The notes beneath the pieces are model-generated. The model saw only the letters and a program-made list of their open reading frames with translations. It was not told the origin of the DNA and made no database searches. Positions 18,707 through 25,933 of a stretch of DNA of 64,000 bases are shown here, piece by piece; positions within the stretch are counted from its first letter, which is position 1, and every line of letters starts with the position of its first letter. The stretch spans positions 1,039,001 to 1,103,000 of the forward strand of contig NZ_CP032674.1 in the NCBI RefSeq assembly GCF_021730305.1. The letters are read 5' to 3'. Source of the stretch: Xanthobacter sp. YC-JY1 (lineage in GTDB: Bacteria; Pseudomonadota; Alphaproteobacteria; Rhizobiales; Xanthobacteraceae). A program made the translations under genes and the position numbers.

Positions 18707-19483
18707 ATGACCAGCACGAGCCAGAACGGGCGGCCGGCGGCAGCGCCGGCCGAGGAGACCCTGCGCGTCCGCGTGTGGCGCGGCCAGGCCGATGGCGCCT
18801 TCGAGGACTTCGCGGTGCCGCGCCGCGCCAGCCAGACCGTTCTCGACGTGGTGACGGAGATCCAGCGTGCACAGGACCCGACGCTCTCCTACCGCTTCGC
18901 CTGCCGGGTCGGGATGTGCGGCTCCTGCGCGATGGTGGTGAACGGCCGGCCGCGCTGGACCTGCCGCACCCGCGTCTCCGAAGCGGTGGACGGCGACATC
19001 CTCGTGCTGGAGCCCCTGCGCAACCTGCCGATCGTGAAGGATCTGACGGTCGACATGGTCCCCTTCTTCGAGAAATGGCGCGATGCCCACGGCGCCTTCG
19101 AGCCGGGCGAGGCCCCGCCCTCAGATTTCGCGCCGGTGCGGCCCGACAGCCCGAAGCGTAAGGCCGCCGATGCCGGCGTCGAGTGCATCAATTGCGGCGT
19201 GTGCTATTCCGCCTGCGACGTGGTGGCCTGGAACAAGGACTATCTCGGCCCGGCCGCCCTCAATCGCGCCTGGACGCTGGTGAATGACGAGCGCGACCGG
19301 GGCAATGCGGCGCGGCTCGCCGCGGTGTCCGGGGACGTGGGCTGCCACTCCTGCCACAGCCACATGAGCTGCACCGAGTTCTGCCCCAAGGATCTGGCGC
19401 CCACCTACGCCATCGCCGGCCTCAAGCGCGCCACCGCGCCCTCGCCGATCGGCCGCCTCCTCGCGCTGCTGGTGAAGTCATGA
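18707..19483 (+). CDS. Succinate dehydrogenase-like iron-sulfur subunit
   Basis: 258 residues with all cluster ligands of SdhB/FrdB. The [2Fe-2S] set is C66, C71, C74 and C86 (CRVGMCGSC plus WTC). C160, C163, C166 and C226 fit the [4Fe-4S] cluster, and C170, C216 and C222 the [3Fe-4S] cluster. It should carry electrons from the flavoprotein encoded at 22.4 kb to the membrane anchor subunits that follow. The gene order (B-C-D, exporter, hydratase, A) is not that of a housekeeping sdhCDAB operon. The ATG is 6 residues before the first unconserved stretch; the next start overlaps the stop (ATGA). The true electron donor is inferred to be a succinate analogue. Confidence 0.88.
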   Translation: MTSTSQNGRPAAAPAEETLRVRVWRGQADGAFEDFAVPRRASQTVLDVVTEIQRAQDPTLSYRFACRVGMCGSCAMVVNGRPRWTCRTRVSEAVDGDILVLEPLRNLPIVKDLTVDMVPFFEKWRDAHGAFEPGEAPPSDFAPVRPDSPKRKAADAGVECINCGVCYSACDVVAWNKDYLGPAALNRAWTLVNDERDRGNAARLAAVSGDVGCHSCHSHMSCTEFCPKDLAPTYAIAGLKRATAPSPIGRLLALLVKS

Positions 19484-19824
19484 ATCCCCTTCTCTACATG
19501 GCCCAGCGCGGAACGGCCGCGCTGCTGGCGCTCGCGGTGGCCGTGCATCTCGCCACCATGGTGCACGCCGTGCGCGGCGGGCTCAGCGCGACGGAAATCC
19601 TGTCGCGCACGGCAGGCAATGGCTGGTTCCTCGCCTTCTATTGCGTGTTCGTCTGCGCCGCCGCCATTCACGCCCCCATCGGCCTGCGCAGCGTGATCCG
19701 CGAATGGACCGGCTGGCGCTCACGCTCCCTCGACATGGCCATGCTCGCCTTCGCCACCGCCATCCTGGTGCTGGGGCTGCGCGCGGCGCTGGCGGTCTAC
19801 CAGCCGGGAGGACTGGTGCCGTGA
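19480..19824 (+). CDS. SDH-like membrane anchor subunit (small, three helices)
   Basis: 114 residues with three hydrophobic segments (about 9-30, 50-70 and 85-105). Histidines H23 and H64 fall inside or beside helices and could ligate heme b. Start and stop overlap both neighbours by 4 bp, so translation is coupled to the iron-sulfur and second anchor genes. Sequence similarity to standard SdhC/SdhD is weak; the assignment rests on size, topology and gene position. Confidence 0.75.
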   Translation: MNPLLYMAQRGTAALLALAVAVHLATMVHAVRGGLSATEILSRTAGNGWFLAFYCVFVCAAAIHAPIGLRSVIREWTGWRSRSLDMAMLAFATAILVLGLRAALAVYQPGGLVP

Positions 19825-20201
19825 AGCCCTCCGCCCTCTCCTCCACGACCCGCCCCGGCCTGCGCGAGGCTTCCCACCTGAAGCCGGGCTTCATCGCGGC
19901 GCTGCTCCACCGCCTGTCGGGCGTGGCGCTGGCGGTGTTTCTGCCCATGCACTTCATCGCGCTGGGCACCGCCCTCTCCGGCGCCAACGCGCTCGACAGC
20001 TTCCTGGCGGTCACCCACAGCCCGCTGGTGAAGATCGCCGAATGGGGCCTCGTGAGTGCCCTTGCCGTGCACATGGCCCTCGGCCTCCGGGTGCTGGCCA
20101 TCGAGTGGTTCTCCTTCCGCGGCCACACCGCCGGTGTAGTGGCGGGCGCCATCGCGGCAGGGCTCGCCGTGGGGCTCCTCTTCCTGCTGAGCGGGTGGTG
20201 A
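19821..20201 (+). CDS. SDH-like cytochrome b556 membrane anchor subunit
   Basis: 126 residues, GTG start overlapping the previous stop (GTGA). Contains HRLSGVALAV in the first helix (the HR-x-SG quinone-site signature of SdhC) and HMALGLRVLAIEW in the second, the H-x3-G-x-R pattern of the cytochrome b556 subunit, where His ligates heme b. Three helices. With the previous gene it should anchor the flavoprotein/iron-sulfur pair and pass electrons to ubiquinone. That makes the substrate oxidation respiratory. Confidence 0.85.
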   Translation: MKPSALSSTTRPGLREASHLKPGFIAALLHRLSGVALAVFLPMHFIALGTALSGANALDSFLAVTHSPLVKIAEWGLVSALAVHMALGLRVLAIEWFSFRGHTAGVVAGAIAAGLAVGLLFLLSGW

Positions 20202-20203
20202 GC

Positions 20204-20935
20204 ATGCTCGGCATTCCGCTCGCCACGCTGTCCGTGCTCTGGGCCGGCGCCTTTCTCGGCGCGCTGGCCGCGGGCGGGGCAGGCTTTGCCTTCGCCCTCG
20301 CCGCCTCCGCCATCTGGCTGCACGCGCTGGACCCGATCCAGACCACCGCGCTGATCGTCGCCTGCGGCAGCATCCTGCATCTCACGCTGGTCTGGCCCAT
20401 CCGCCGGTCCATCGACGGCGTGCGCCTCGCGCCCTTCCTCGTGGGCGCTTTGGTGGGGGTGCCGCTGGGCGTCCTCGTGCTCACCGCGGTGAACCCCGCT
20501 CCGCTGAAGCTTGCTCTGGGCCTCGGCATGGCGGCCTACGCCCTCTACGCGCTGCTCGCCCCGCGCCTTCCGGTGATCGTCGCCGGCGGCCGGTGGGCCA
20601 ATGCGGGCATCGGCTTCGTGGGCGGCATCCTCGGCGGCCTAGGCGGCTATTCCGGGGTTGTCCCCACCATCTGGACCCAACTGCGCGGCTGGCCGAAGGA
20701 GGTGGCGCGCGGGGTGTACCAGCCCTTCATCCTGTTCGCGCACGTGGTGACGCTGGCGGCCGTCGGGGTGGTGGGCATCGACGGGCGCTCCTGGCAGCTC
20801 ATCATCCTGGCCCTGCCGCCGCTCGCCATCGGCGCCGTGCTCGGCCTCCAGATCTACGGCCGTCTGAACGAGAAGGCATTCAAGCAGATGCTGTCGCTGA
20901 TGATCCTGATCTCGGGTCTGGCGCTGGTCTTCTAG
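20204..20935 (+). CDS. TauE/SafE-family membrane exporter
   Basis: 243 residues with about eight membrane segments. It carries the family pattern of two repeated halves with GAFLGALAAGGAGFAFAL near the N terminus and GIGFVGGILGGLGGYSGVVPTIWTQLRGWPKE in the middle. TauE/SafE proteins are linked to export of sulfite or organosulfur anions. Here it lies inside the SDH/fumarase-like operon, 2 bp after one gene and 9 bp before the next. A sulfite-export role would fit SuyAB- and Xsc-mediated desulfonation and is one of the best local hints that the operon handles a sulfonate. Actual cargo and direction are not visible from sequence. Confidence 0.87.
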   Translation: MLGIPLATLSVLWAGAFLGALAAGGAGFAFALAASAIWLHALDPIQTTALIVACGSILHLTLVWPIRRSIDGVRLAPFLVGALVGVPLGVLVLTAVNPAPLKLALGLGMAAYALYALLAPRLPVIVAGGRWANAGIGFVGGILGGLGGYSGVVPTIWTQLRGWPKEVARGVYQPFILFAHVVTLAAVGVVGIDGRSWQLIILALPPLAIGAVLGLQIYGRLNEKAFKQMLSLMILISGLALVF

Positions 20936-20944
20936 GAGCACCCC

Positions 20945-21817
20945 ATGGACCTCAACCTCGACGAAGTCGAAAAGATCTGCGCCGACCTCTATCTGCGCGC
21001 GCTCCAGTTGCTGCCGCCGGATATCAAGGCGGGCTTCTCGGAACTCCAGCGGACGGAGACGGACGCGACCGGCCAGGCCATCCTCGGCACCATGGTGGAG
21101 AACATCAAGGTCGCCGAGCGCACCCGCAACATCCTGTGTCAGGACACGGGTATCCCCATCTACAACATCACCATCGGCCGCAACGTGGCCTTCGACGGGG
21201 CAGGGCTGAAGGAGGCGGTGCGCCGCGGCGCGGCGCGCTCGACCAGGGAGAACTCCCTGCGCTCGTCGGTGGTGCATCCCATCACCCGCAAGAACGACCA
21301 GAATTCCTGTGGCATCCGCGTGCCGGTGATCCACATCGACTTCGACGACCGGGAGGAGACCGTCTCCATCGAGATGATCCCCAAGGGCTCGGGCTCGGAA
21401 AACGGCTCGTTCCTCAAGATGCTGCTGCCTTCGGACGGCATCACCGCCGTGAAGCGCTTCGTGGTGGACCGGGTGATCGAGCTGGGCGGCCGGGTGTGCC
21501 CGCCCACCATCGTCGGCGTCGGCATCGGCGGCACCTCGGACCTGTGCATGCACCTCGCGAAGATCGCCGCCACGCGGCCCTTGCGCACGATGTGCGAGGA
21601 CGCCGAAGGCGCGAAGATCGAGGCCGAGCTTTCCCGCGCGGTGAACGAATTGGGCATCGGGCCGCAGGGCCTCGGCGGGCGGTCCACGTCCTTCGCCGTC
21701 CATGTGGAAGTCGCCGCCACCCACATCACCCAGAACCCGGTCGCGGTGAACATCCAGTGCCATTCCGCCCGCCGCGCGCGGGCCACCCTCACCCCCGGCG
21801 GCATCGCCTTCAGCTGA
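20945..21817 (+). CDS. Class I fumarase/tartrate dehydratase-like hydratase, alpha subunit
   Basis: 290 residues of the FumA/TtdA N-terminal family. C65 (ILCQDTG), C185 (VCPPT) and C272 (NIQCHSARR) have the spacing of the three cysteines that hold the catalytic [4Fe-4S] cluster (71/190/277 in TtdA from memory). The KGSGSEN segment (147-153) corresponds to the usual KGGGSEN. The paired beta gene follows. Reaction of the family: reversible trans-hydration of fumarate-like acids. Standing between SDH-like genes and a ThDP enzyme inside a sulfolactate regulon, hydration of 3-sulfoacrylate to sulfolactate is the proposal. Ordinary fumarate or tartrate is the alternative. Confidence 0.87.
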   Translation: MDLNLDEVEKICADLYLRALQLLPPDIKAGFSELQRTETDATGQAILGTMVENIKVAERTRNILCQDTGIPIYNITIGRNVAFDGAGLKEAVRRGAARSTRENSLRSSVVHPITRKNDQNSCGIRVPVIHIDFDDREETVSIEMIPKGSGSENGSFLKMLLPSDGITAVKRFVVDRVIELGGRVCPPTIVGVGIGGTSDLCMHLAKIAATRPLRTMCEDAEGAKIEAELSRAVNELGIGPQGLGGRSTSFAVHVEVAATHITQNPVAVNIQCHSARRARATLTPGGIAFS

Positions 21818-21831
21818 TCCGGAGCGCCCCG

Positions 21832-22443
21832 ATGGCCCACCATGTCCTTGAAATGCCGGTTGATGCCGATCAGGTCCGCGCCCTGAAGGTCGGCGATACG
21901 GTGACGCTCCAGCGCACCCTGTTCGGCATCCGCGATGCGACGCAGATCCACATGTTCGACCGCGGCCGCACCACCCGCCTCGATCTCAAGGGGCATGCGG
22001 TGATCCACACCGCGCCCAACGTGCACCGCGTGGCGAAGTCCCCCGCCGCGCCCGCCGGCTACACGCCCTTCTGCATCGGCACCACCACCTCCATGCGCAT
22101 GGAGCGCTTCACCCGCCCGCTGATGGAGCGGGAAGGGGTACGCCTCATCGTCGGAAAGGGCGGCATGGGGCCGGCGACGCAGGAAGCCTTCCGCGACCTC
22201 GGCGGCGCCTATCTCGCCATCGTCGGCGGGGCGGCGGCGCTGGAGACCACGTGGATCGAGGAGATCGAGGACGTGGACATGGACGATCTCCACCCCGAGA
22301 GCCTCTGGAAATTCCGCATCCGCGATTTCGGCCCGTTGCTGGTGGGCATGGACGCCCATGGCGGCTCCCTGTTCGACCGGGTTCAGGCGGACGTCGCCAG
22401 CCGCCGCGACGCTGTGCTGGCCGGCATCGGAGCCTCCGAATGA
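21832..22443 (+). CDS. Class I fumarase/tartrate dehydratase-like hydratase, beta subunit
   Basis: 203 residues of the FumA C-terminal/TtdB family. VGDTVTLQ, GTTTSMRMERFT (the usual GPTTSxRM) and VGKGGMG are conserved. In contrast the active-site stretch normally written RDAAHKR reads RDATQIHMFDRG, with Gln where the family has His, and the next region is longer and unlike fumarases (KGHAVIHTAPNVHRV). This suggests a changed substrate while the cluster-bearing alpha subunit stays canonical. The ATG follows a GGAG; the stop overlaps the flavoprotein start (ATGA). Confidence 0.85.
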   Translation: MAHHVLEMPVDADQVRALKVGDTVTLQRTLFGIRDATQIHMFDRGRTTRLDLKGHAVIHTAPNVHRVAKSPAAPAGYTPFCIGTTTSMRMERFTRPLMEREGVRLIVGKGGMGPATQEAFRDLGGAYLAIVGGAAALETTWIEEIEDVDMDDLHPESLWKFRIRDFGPLLVGMDAHGGSLFDRVQADVASRRDAVLAGIGASE

Positions 22444-24170
22444 CCCCCGCCGTCGCGATCCGGGAGACGGACGTCCTCATCCTAGGCTCGGGCGGAGCTG
22501 GCCTGTTCGCCGCGCTTCACACCAAGAAGGCCGCGCCCGACCTCGACGTGACGGTGGCGGTGAAGGGCCTCATCGGCAAATGCGGCTGCACGCGCATGGT
22601 GCAGGGCGGTTACAACGTGGCTCTGGCGCCGGGCGACAGCGTCGAGCGCCATTTCATGGACACGGTCGAAGGCGGCAAGTGGCTCAACGACCAGGACCTC
22701 GCCTGGACGCTGGTGACCGAGGCGCAGGTGCGCATCCGCGAGCTGGAGACCGAGCTCGGCTGCTTCTTCGATCGCAATCCGGATGGCAGCGTCCACCAGA
22801 AGGCCTTCGCCGGCCAGACCTTCGACCGCACGGTGCACAAGGGCGACCTCACCGGCATCGAGATCATCAACCGCCTCATGGAACAGGTGTGGCGGCGCGA
22901 CGTGAACCGCATGGAGGACCACCGCGCCCTCGACCTCATCCCCGCCGCGGACGGCTCGGGCCTTGCCGGGGTGCTCATGCTGGACATGCGGACCGGCGTT
23001 CCGGTGCTGGTGAAGGCGCGTGCGGTGCTGCTCGCCACCGGCGGCGGGCCGACCATGTACAAGTACCACACCCCCTCCGGCGACAAGTCCTGCGATGGGC
23101 TCGCCATGGCCCTGCGCGCTGGCCTGGCGCTGCGCGACATGGAGATGGTGCAGTTTCACCCCACCGGCCTCCTCGCCGGACCCGGCACGCGCATGACCGG
23201 CACTGTGCTGGAGGAGGGGCTGCGCGGCGCCGGCGGCTGGCTCACCGACCGCACCGGCGCGCGTTTCATGCACCTCTATGACCCGCGCGGCGAGCGGGCC
23301 ACCCGCGACATCGTCAGCCGCTCCATCATGCGCCGCATCCGCGACGGCTACGCCACCGCCCATGGGGGCGTGCACATCGAGATGGGGCATCTCGGCCCCG
23401 ACCATGTGCGCAAGACCTTCAAGGGCATGGTGGAGCGCTGCGCCGATTGCGGCTTCGACCTGGCCGGAGGGCGGGTGGAGGTGATCCCGACCGCCCATTA
23501 CATGATGGGCGGCGTGGTGTTCGGCGGAAATTGCGGCACCGCCATGTCCCGTCTTTACGCGGCCGGGGAGGATACGGGCGGCGTGCACGGCGCCAACCGC
23601 CTGGGCGGCAACGGCGTCGCCAACTCCACCGTGTTCGGCGGCATCGCCGGCGATGCCATGGCGCGGGAAGTGGAGCGCGGGCGGGCCCTTGCCGATCCCG
23701 ATCCGGCGGCCATGGAACATGCGCTGGAGCGCGCCTTCTCTCCGCTGGGCCGCGATGCGCGGGACCTGCCCACCATCCGCGAGGCGCTCTACGAGGCCAT
23801 GTGGGATGACGTGGGCATCCTGCGCACGGCGCAGGGGCTGAAGCGTGCGCAGGCGACGCTGGGCAGCCTCGGCGATGCCGTCTCCCGCGCCGGCGCACCG
23901 GATGGGGATCGCCGCTACAACCTCACCTGGATGGACCGGCTGAACCTTGAGAATCTGGTGCTTGTCAGCCAGGCCATCACCGCCGCTGCGCTCGCCCGCG
24001 AGGACAGCCGGGGCGCCCATTTCCGCGAGGACTTCCCCGAGACCTCGGACCTTGATACCTCGCGCTACACGCTGGTGCGGCAGGAGGCGGGCCGCCTCGA
24101 CATTTCCACGGCCGCGGTGGCCTTCACCCGCGTCGCGCCCGGCCAGAGCCTGCTGAAGGACGTCGCATGA
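22440..24170 (+). CDS. SDH/fumarate reductase-like flavoprotein subunit with altered FAD-linkage site
   Basis: 576 residues. FAD dinucleotide motif GSGGAG (16-21). The catalytic framework of SdhA/FrdA is intact: MVQFHPTG, LEEGLRGAGG, RDIVSRSI, PTAHYMMGG and VHGANRLGGN supply the expected His, Glu, Arg and second His/Arg of dicarboxylate binding. The segment that in SdhA reads SHTxxAQGG, with the His that binds FAD covalently, reads GCTRMVQGG here with Cys50 at that position. FAD is therefore either non-covalent or linked differently. It starts inside the hydratase stop and is followed by the ThDP enzyme (ATGA). With the B, C and D subunits at 18.7-20.2 kb it makes a full quinone-reducing complex; 3-sulfopropanoate is the proposed substrate. 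Confidence 0.88.
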   Translation: MTPAVAIRETDVLILGSGGAGLFAALHTKKAAPDLDVTVAVKGLIGKCGCTRMVQGGYNVALAPGDSVERHFMDTVEGGKWLNDQDLAWTLVTEAQVRIRELETELGCFFDRNPDGSVHQKAFAGQTFDRTVHKGDLTGIEIINRLMEQVWRRDVNRMEDHRALDLIPAADGSGLAGVLMLDMRTGVPVLVKARAVLLATGGGPTMYKYHTPSGDKSCDGLAMALRAGLALRDMEMVQFHPTGLLAGPGTRMTGTVLEEGLRGAGGWLTDRTGARFMHLYDPRGERATRDIVSRSIMRRIRDGYATAHGGVHIEMGHLGPDHVRKTFKGMVERCADCGFDLAGGRVEVIPTAHYMMGGVVFGGNCGTAMSRLYAAGEDTGGVHGANRLGGNGVANSTVFGGIAGDAMAREVERGRALADPDPAAMEHALERAFSPLGRDARDLPTIREALYEAMWDDVGILRTAQGLKRAQATLGSLGDAVSRAGAPDGDRRYNLTWMDRLNLENLVLVSQAITAAALAREDSRGAHFREDFPETSDLDTSRYTLVRQEAGRLDISTAAVAFTRVAPGQSLLKDVA

Positions 24171-25846
24171 GCCCCGCACCCGCCCCCACTGCCGCTGCCC
24201 CTCTCCCCGCCGCGGGGCAGGACCTCGCCCCGCGTGGTGCGGACCTCGTTGTCCGCGCGCTTCAGGCGCATGGGGTGAAGCGCATCTTTTCCCTGTCCGG
24301 CAACCACATCATGCCCATCTATGATGCGTTGCTGGAAACGGACATCGCCCTTGTCCACGTGCGCCAGGAAGCGGCAGCGGTGCACATGGCGGATGCCCAT
24401 GCGCGCCTGACCGGTGAGGTGGGTGTGGCGCTCGTCACCGGCGGGCAGGGCTTGTCCAATGGCGCGGCCGCCTTGTTCACGGCCCTCGGGGCTGAATCCC
24501 CGGTGCTTCTGCTGTCCGGCCAGGCCGGCATCGGCGAATTGGGCCGAGGCGCCTTTCAGGAGATGGATCAGGCGGCCGTCGCGCGGCCCATGGCCAAGGC
24601 CTCGTGGATGGTGGAAAGCGTCGAAGCGCTCGGCGCCGACATCGCGCGGGCCATGCGCATTGCACGGGAGGGGCGGCCCGGCCCCGTTCATCTCGCGCTG
24701 CCGGTGGATCTGCTGGAACAGCGGCTGGCCGCATCGCAGCCGGCCGTGACGATCGAGCAGCCGGCCGGCACGCCGGATGCGCAGGCCATCGCAGGGCGCC
24801 TCGCGGGGCTGCTGGAGAGCGCGGACCGGCCGCTCATCCTGTGCGGTCCCGCCTTGTGCACGCCGCGCGGACGGGGCGCCATGGCGCGGCTGGAGGCCGC
24901 CACGGGCGTTCCGGTGATCGGCATGGAGAGCCCGCGCGGGGTGAACGATCCCGGCCTCGGCGCTTTTGCGGAATTGCTGGCCGAGGCGGACCTCGTAGTG
25001 CTGCTCGGCAAGGCGCTGGATTTCACGCTCAAGTTCGGCGCGCCGCCGGCGGTGGCGGCGGCCTGCCGCTTCGCGGTGGTGGACGCGGACCCGGACCTTC
25101 TGGCGCGTGCCGCCAAGGCGAAGGGTCCGCTCCTCGTGGAGCGCGTGGAAGGGGAGGCCGGCAGCGTGCTCGCCGCCCTCGCCGTATCCCCGCCTGCTCC
25201 CGCAGCCGTCCGTGCATCCTGGCTGGCGCGGGCGCGGGAGGCACTGGCCTTCCTGCCGGCGGCCTGGGCGAGCGCGCGGGCCGCCTCGGGGCGTATCCAT
25301 CCGGTGGAGCTGTGCGCCGCGGTGCGCGATTTCCTCGCCCGCCATCCCCATGGGACGCTCGTCTGCGACGGCGGCGAGATCGGCCAATGGCCGCAAGCCG
25401 TCGTCAAGACGCAGAACCGCATCATCAATGGGGTTTCCGGCACCATCGGCGCCTCCATTCCCTTCGCCATCGCGGCCCGGCTCGCCCGGCCGGAGGCGCC
25501 GGTGGTGGCGGTGATGGGGGACGGCACCTTCGGCTTCCACATGGCGGAGTTCGATACGGCGTTGCGCGTCGGCGCGCCCTTCATCGCGGTCATCGGAAAC
25601 GACGCCCGCTGGAACGCCGAGCACCAGATCCAGCTGCGCACCTATGGCACCGAGCGGACCCGCTACTGCGATCTGCTGCCCACCCGCTATGACGAGGTGG
25701 TGCGGGCGCTGGGCGGATACGGTGCCCTCGTCACCGATGCCGCCGACCTGCCGGCCGCCCTCGCCGAGGCCCGTGCGAGCGGGCTCCCGGCAGCGATCAA
25801 CGTGATGATCGAGGGCGTTCCCGCTCCGGTCATCCGGCGCGGCTGA
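24167..25846 (+). CDS. ThDP-dependent enzyme, candidate sulfopyruvate decarboxylase
   Basis: 559 residues, three-domain acetolactate synthase/benzoylformate decarboxylase fold. Glu68 in VRQEAAAVHMADAHAR is the ThDP-activating residue; the Mg-ThDP motif is GDG (about 449-451), 24 residues, then N (IGNDARWN). The central domain around GPALCTPRGRG is the nucleotide-like fold. It is not Xsc, which is at 28.6 kb and much more similar to known Xsc. Known sulfopyruvate decarboxylase is usually split in two subunits (ComD/ComE); a single-chain form would link SlcC-made sulfopyruvate to Xsc through sulfoacetaldehyde. Other 2-oxoacid decarboxylases or carboligases cannot be excluded. Confidence 0.8.
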   Translation: MSPAPAPTAAAPLPAAGQDLAPRGADLVVRALQAHGVKRIFSLSGNHIMPIYDALLETDIALVHVRQEAAAVHMADAHARLTGEVGVALVTGGQGLSNGAAALFTALGAESPVLLLSGQAGIGELGRGAFQEMDQAAVARPMAKASWMVESVEALGADIARAMRIAREGRPGPVHLALPVDLLEQRLAASQPAVTIEQPAGTPDAQAIAGRLAGLLESADRPLILCGPALCTPRGRGAMARLEAATGVPVIGMESPRGVNDPGLGAFAELLAEADLVVLLGKALDFTLKFGAPPAVAAACRFAVVDADPDLLARAAKAKGPLLVERVEGEAGSVLAALAVSPPAPAAVRASWLARAREALAFLPAAWASARAASGRIHPVELCAAVRDFLARHPHGTLVCDGGEIGQWPQAVVKTQNRIINGVSGTIGASIPFAIAARLARPEAPVVAVMGDGTFGFHMAEFDTALRVGAPFIAVIGNDARWNAEHQIQLRTYGTERTRYCDLLPTRYDEVVRALGGYGALVTDAADLPAALAEARASGLPAAINVMIEGVPAPVIRRG

Positions 25847-25933
25847 GCCTCAGGCCGCCCAAGACCCGATCCGGGCATCAGACCCGGCGACGCCCGCGGG
25901 ACGGGCGAGGAAACGCAGACGGAGGGCTCAAGG

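Noticed and set aside
20593-22443. 616-codon plus-strand frame through the exporter and hydratase alpha genes
   Set aside because: In its first two-thirds it is an out-of-frame reading; only the last 203 codons are the hydratase beta subunit, which starts at 21832.
18707-24170. Housekeeping succinate dehydrogenase and fumarase of the TCA cycle
   Set aside because: Gene order split by a TauE-type exporter and hydratase, Cys instead of FAD-linking His, changed hydratase motif and a shared operator with sulfolactate genes argue for a specialised role.
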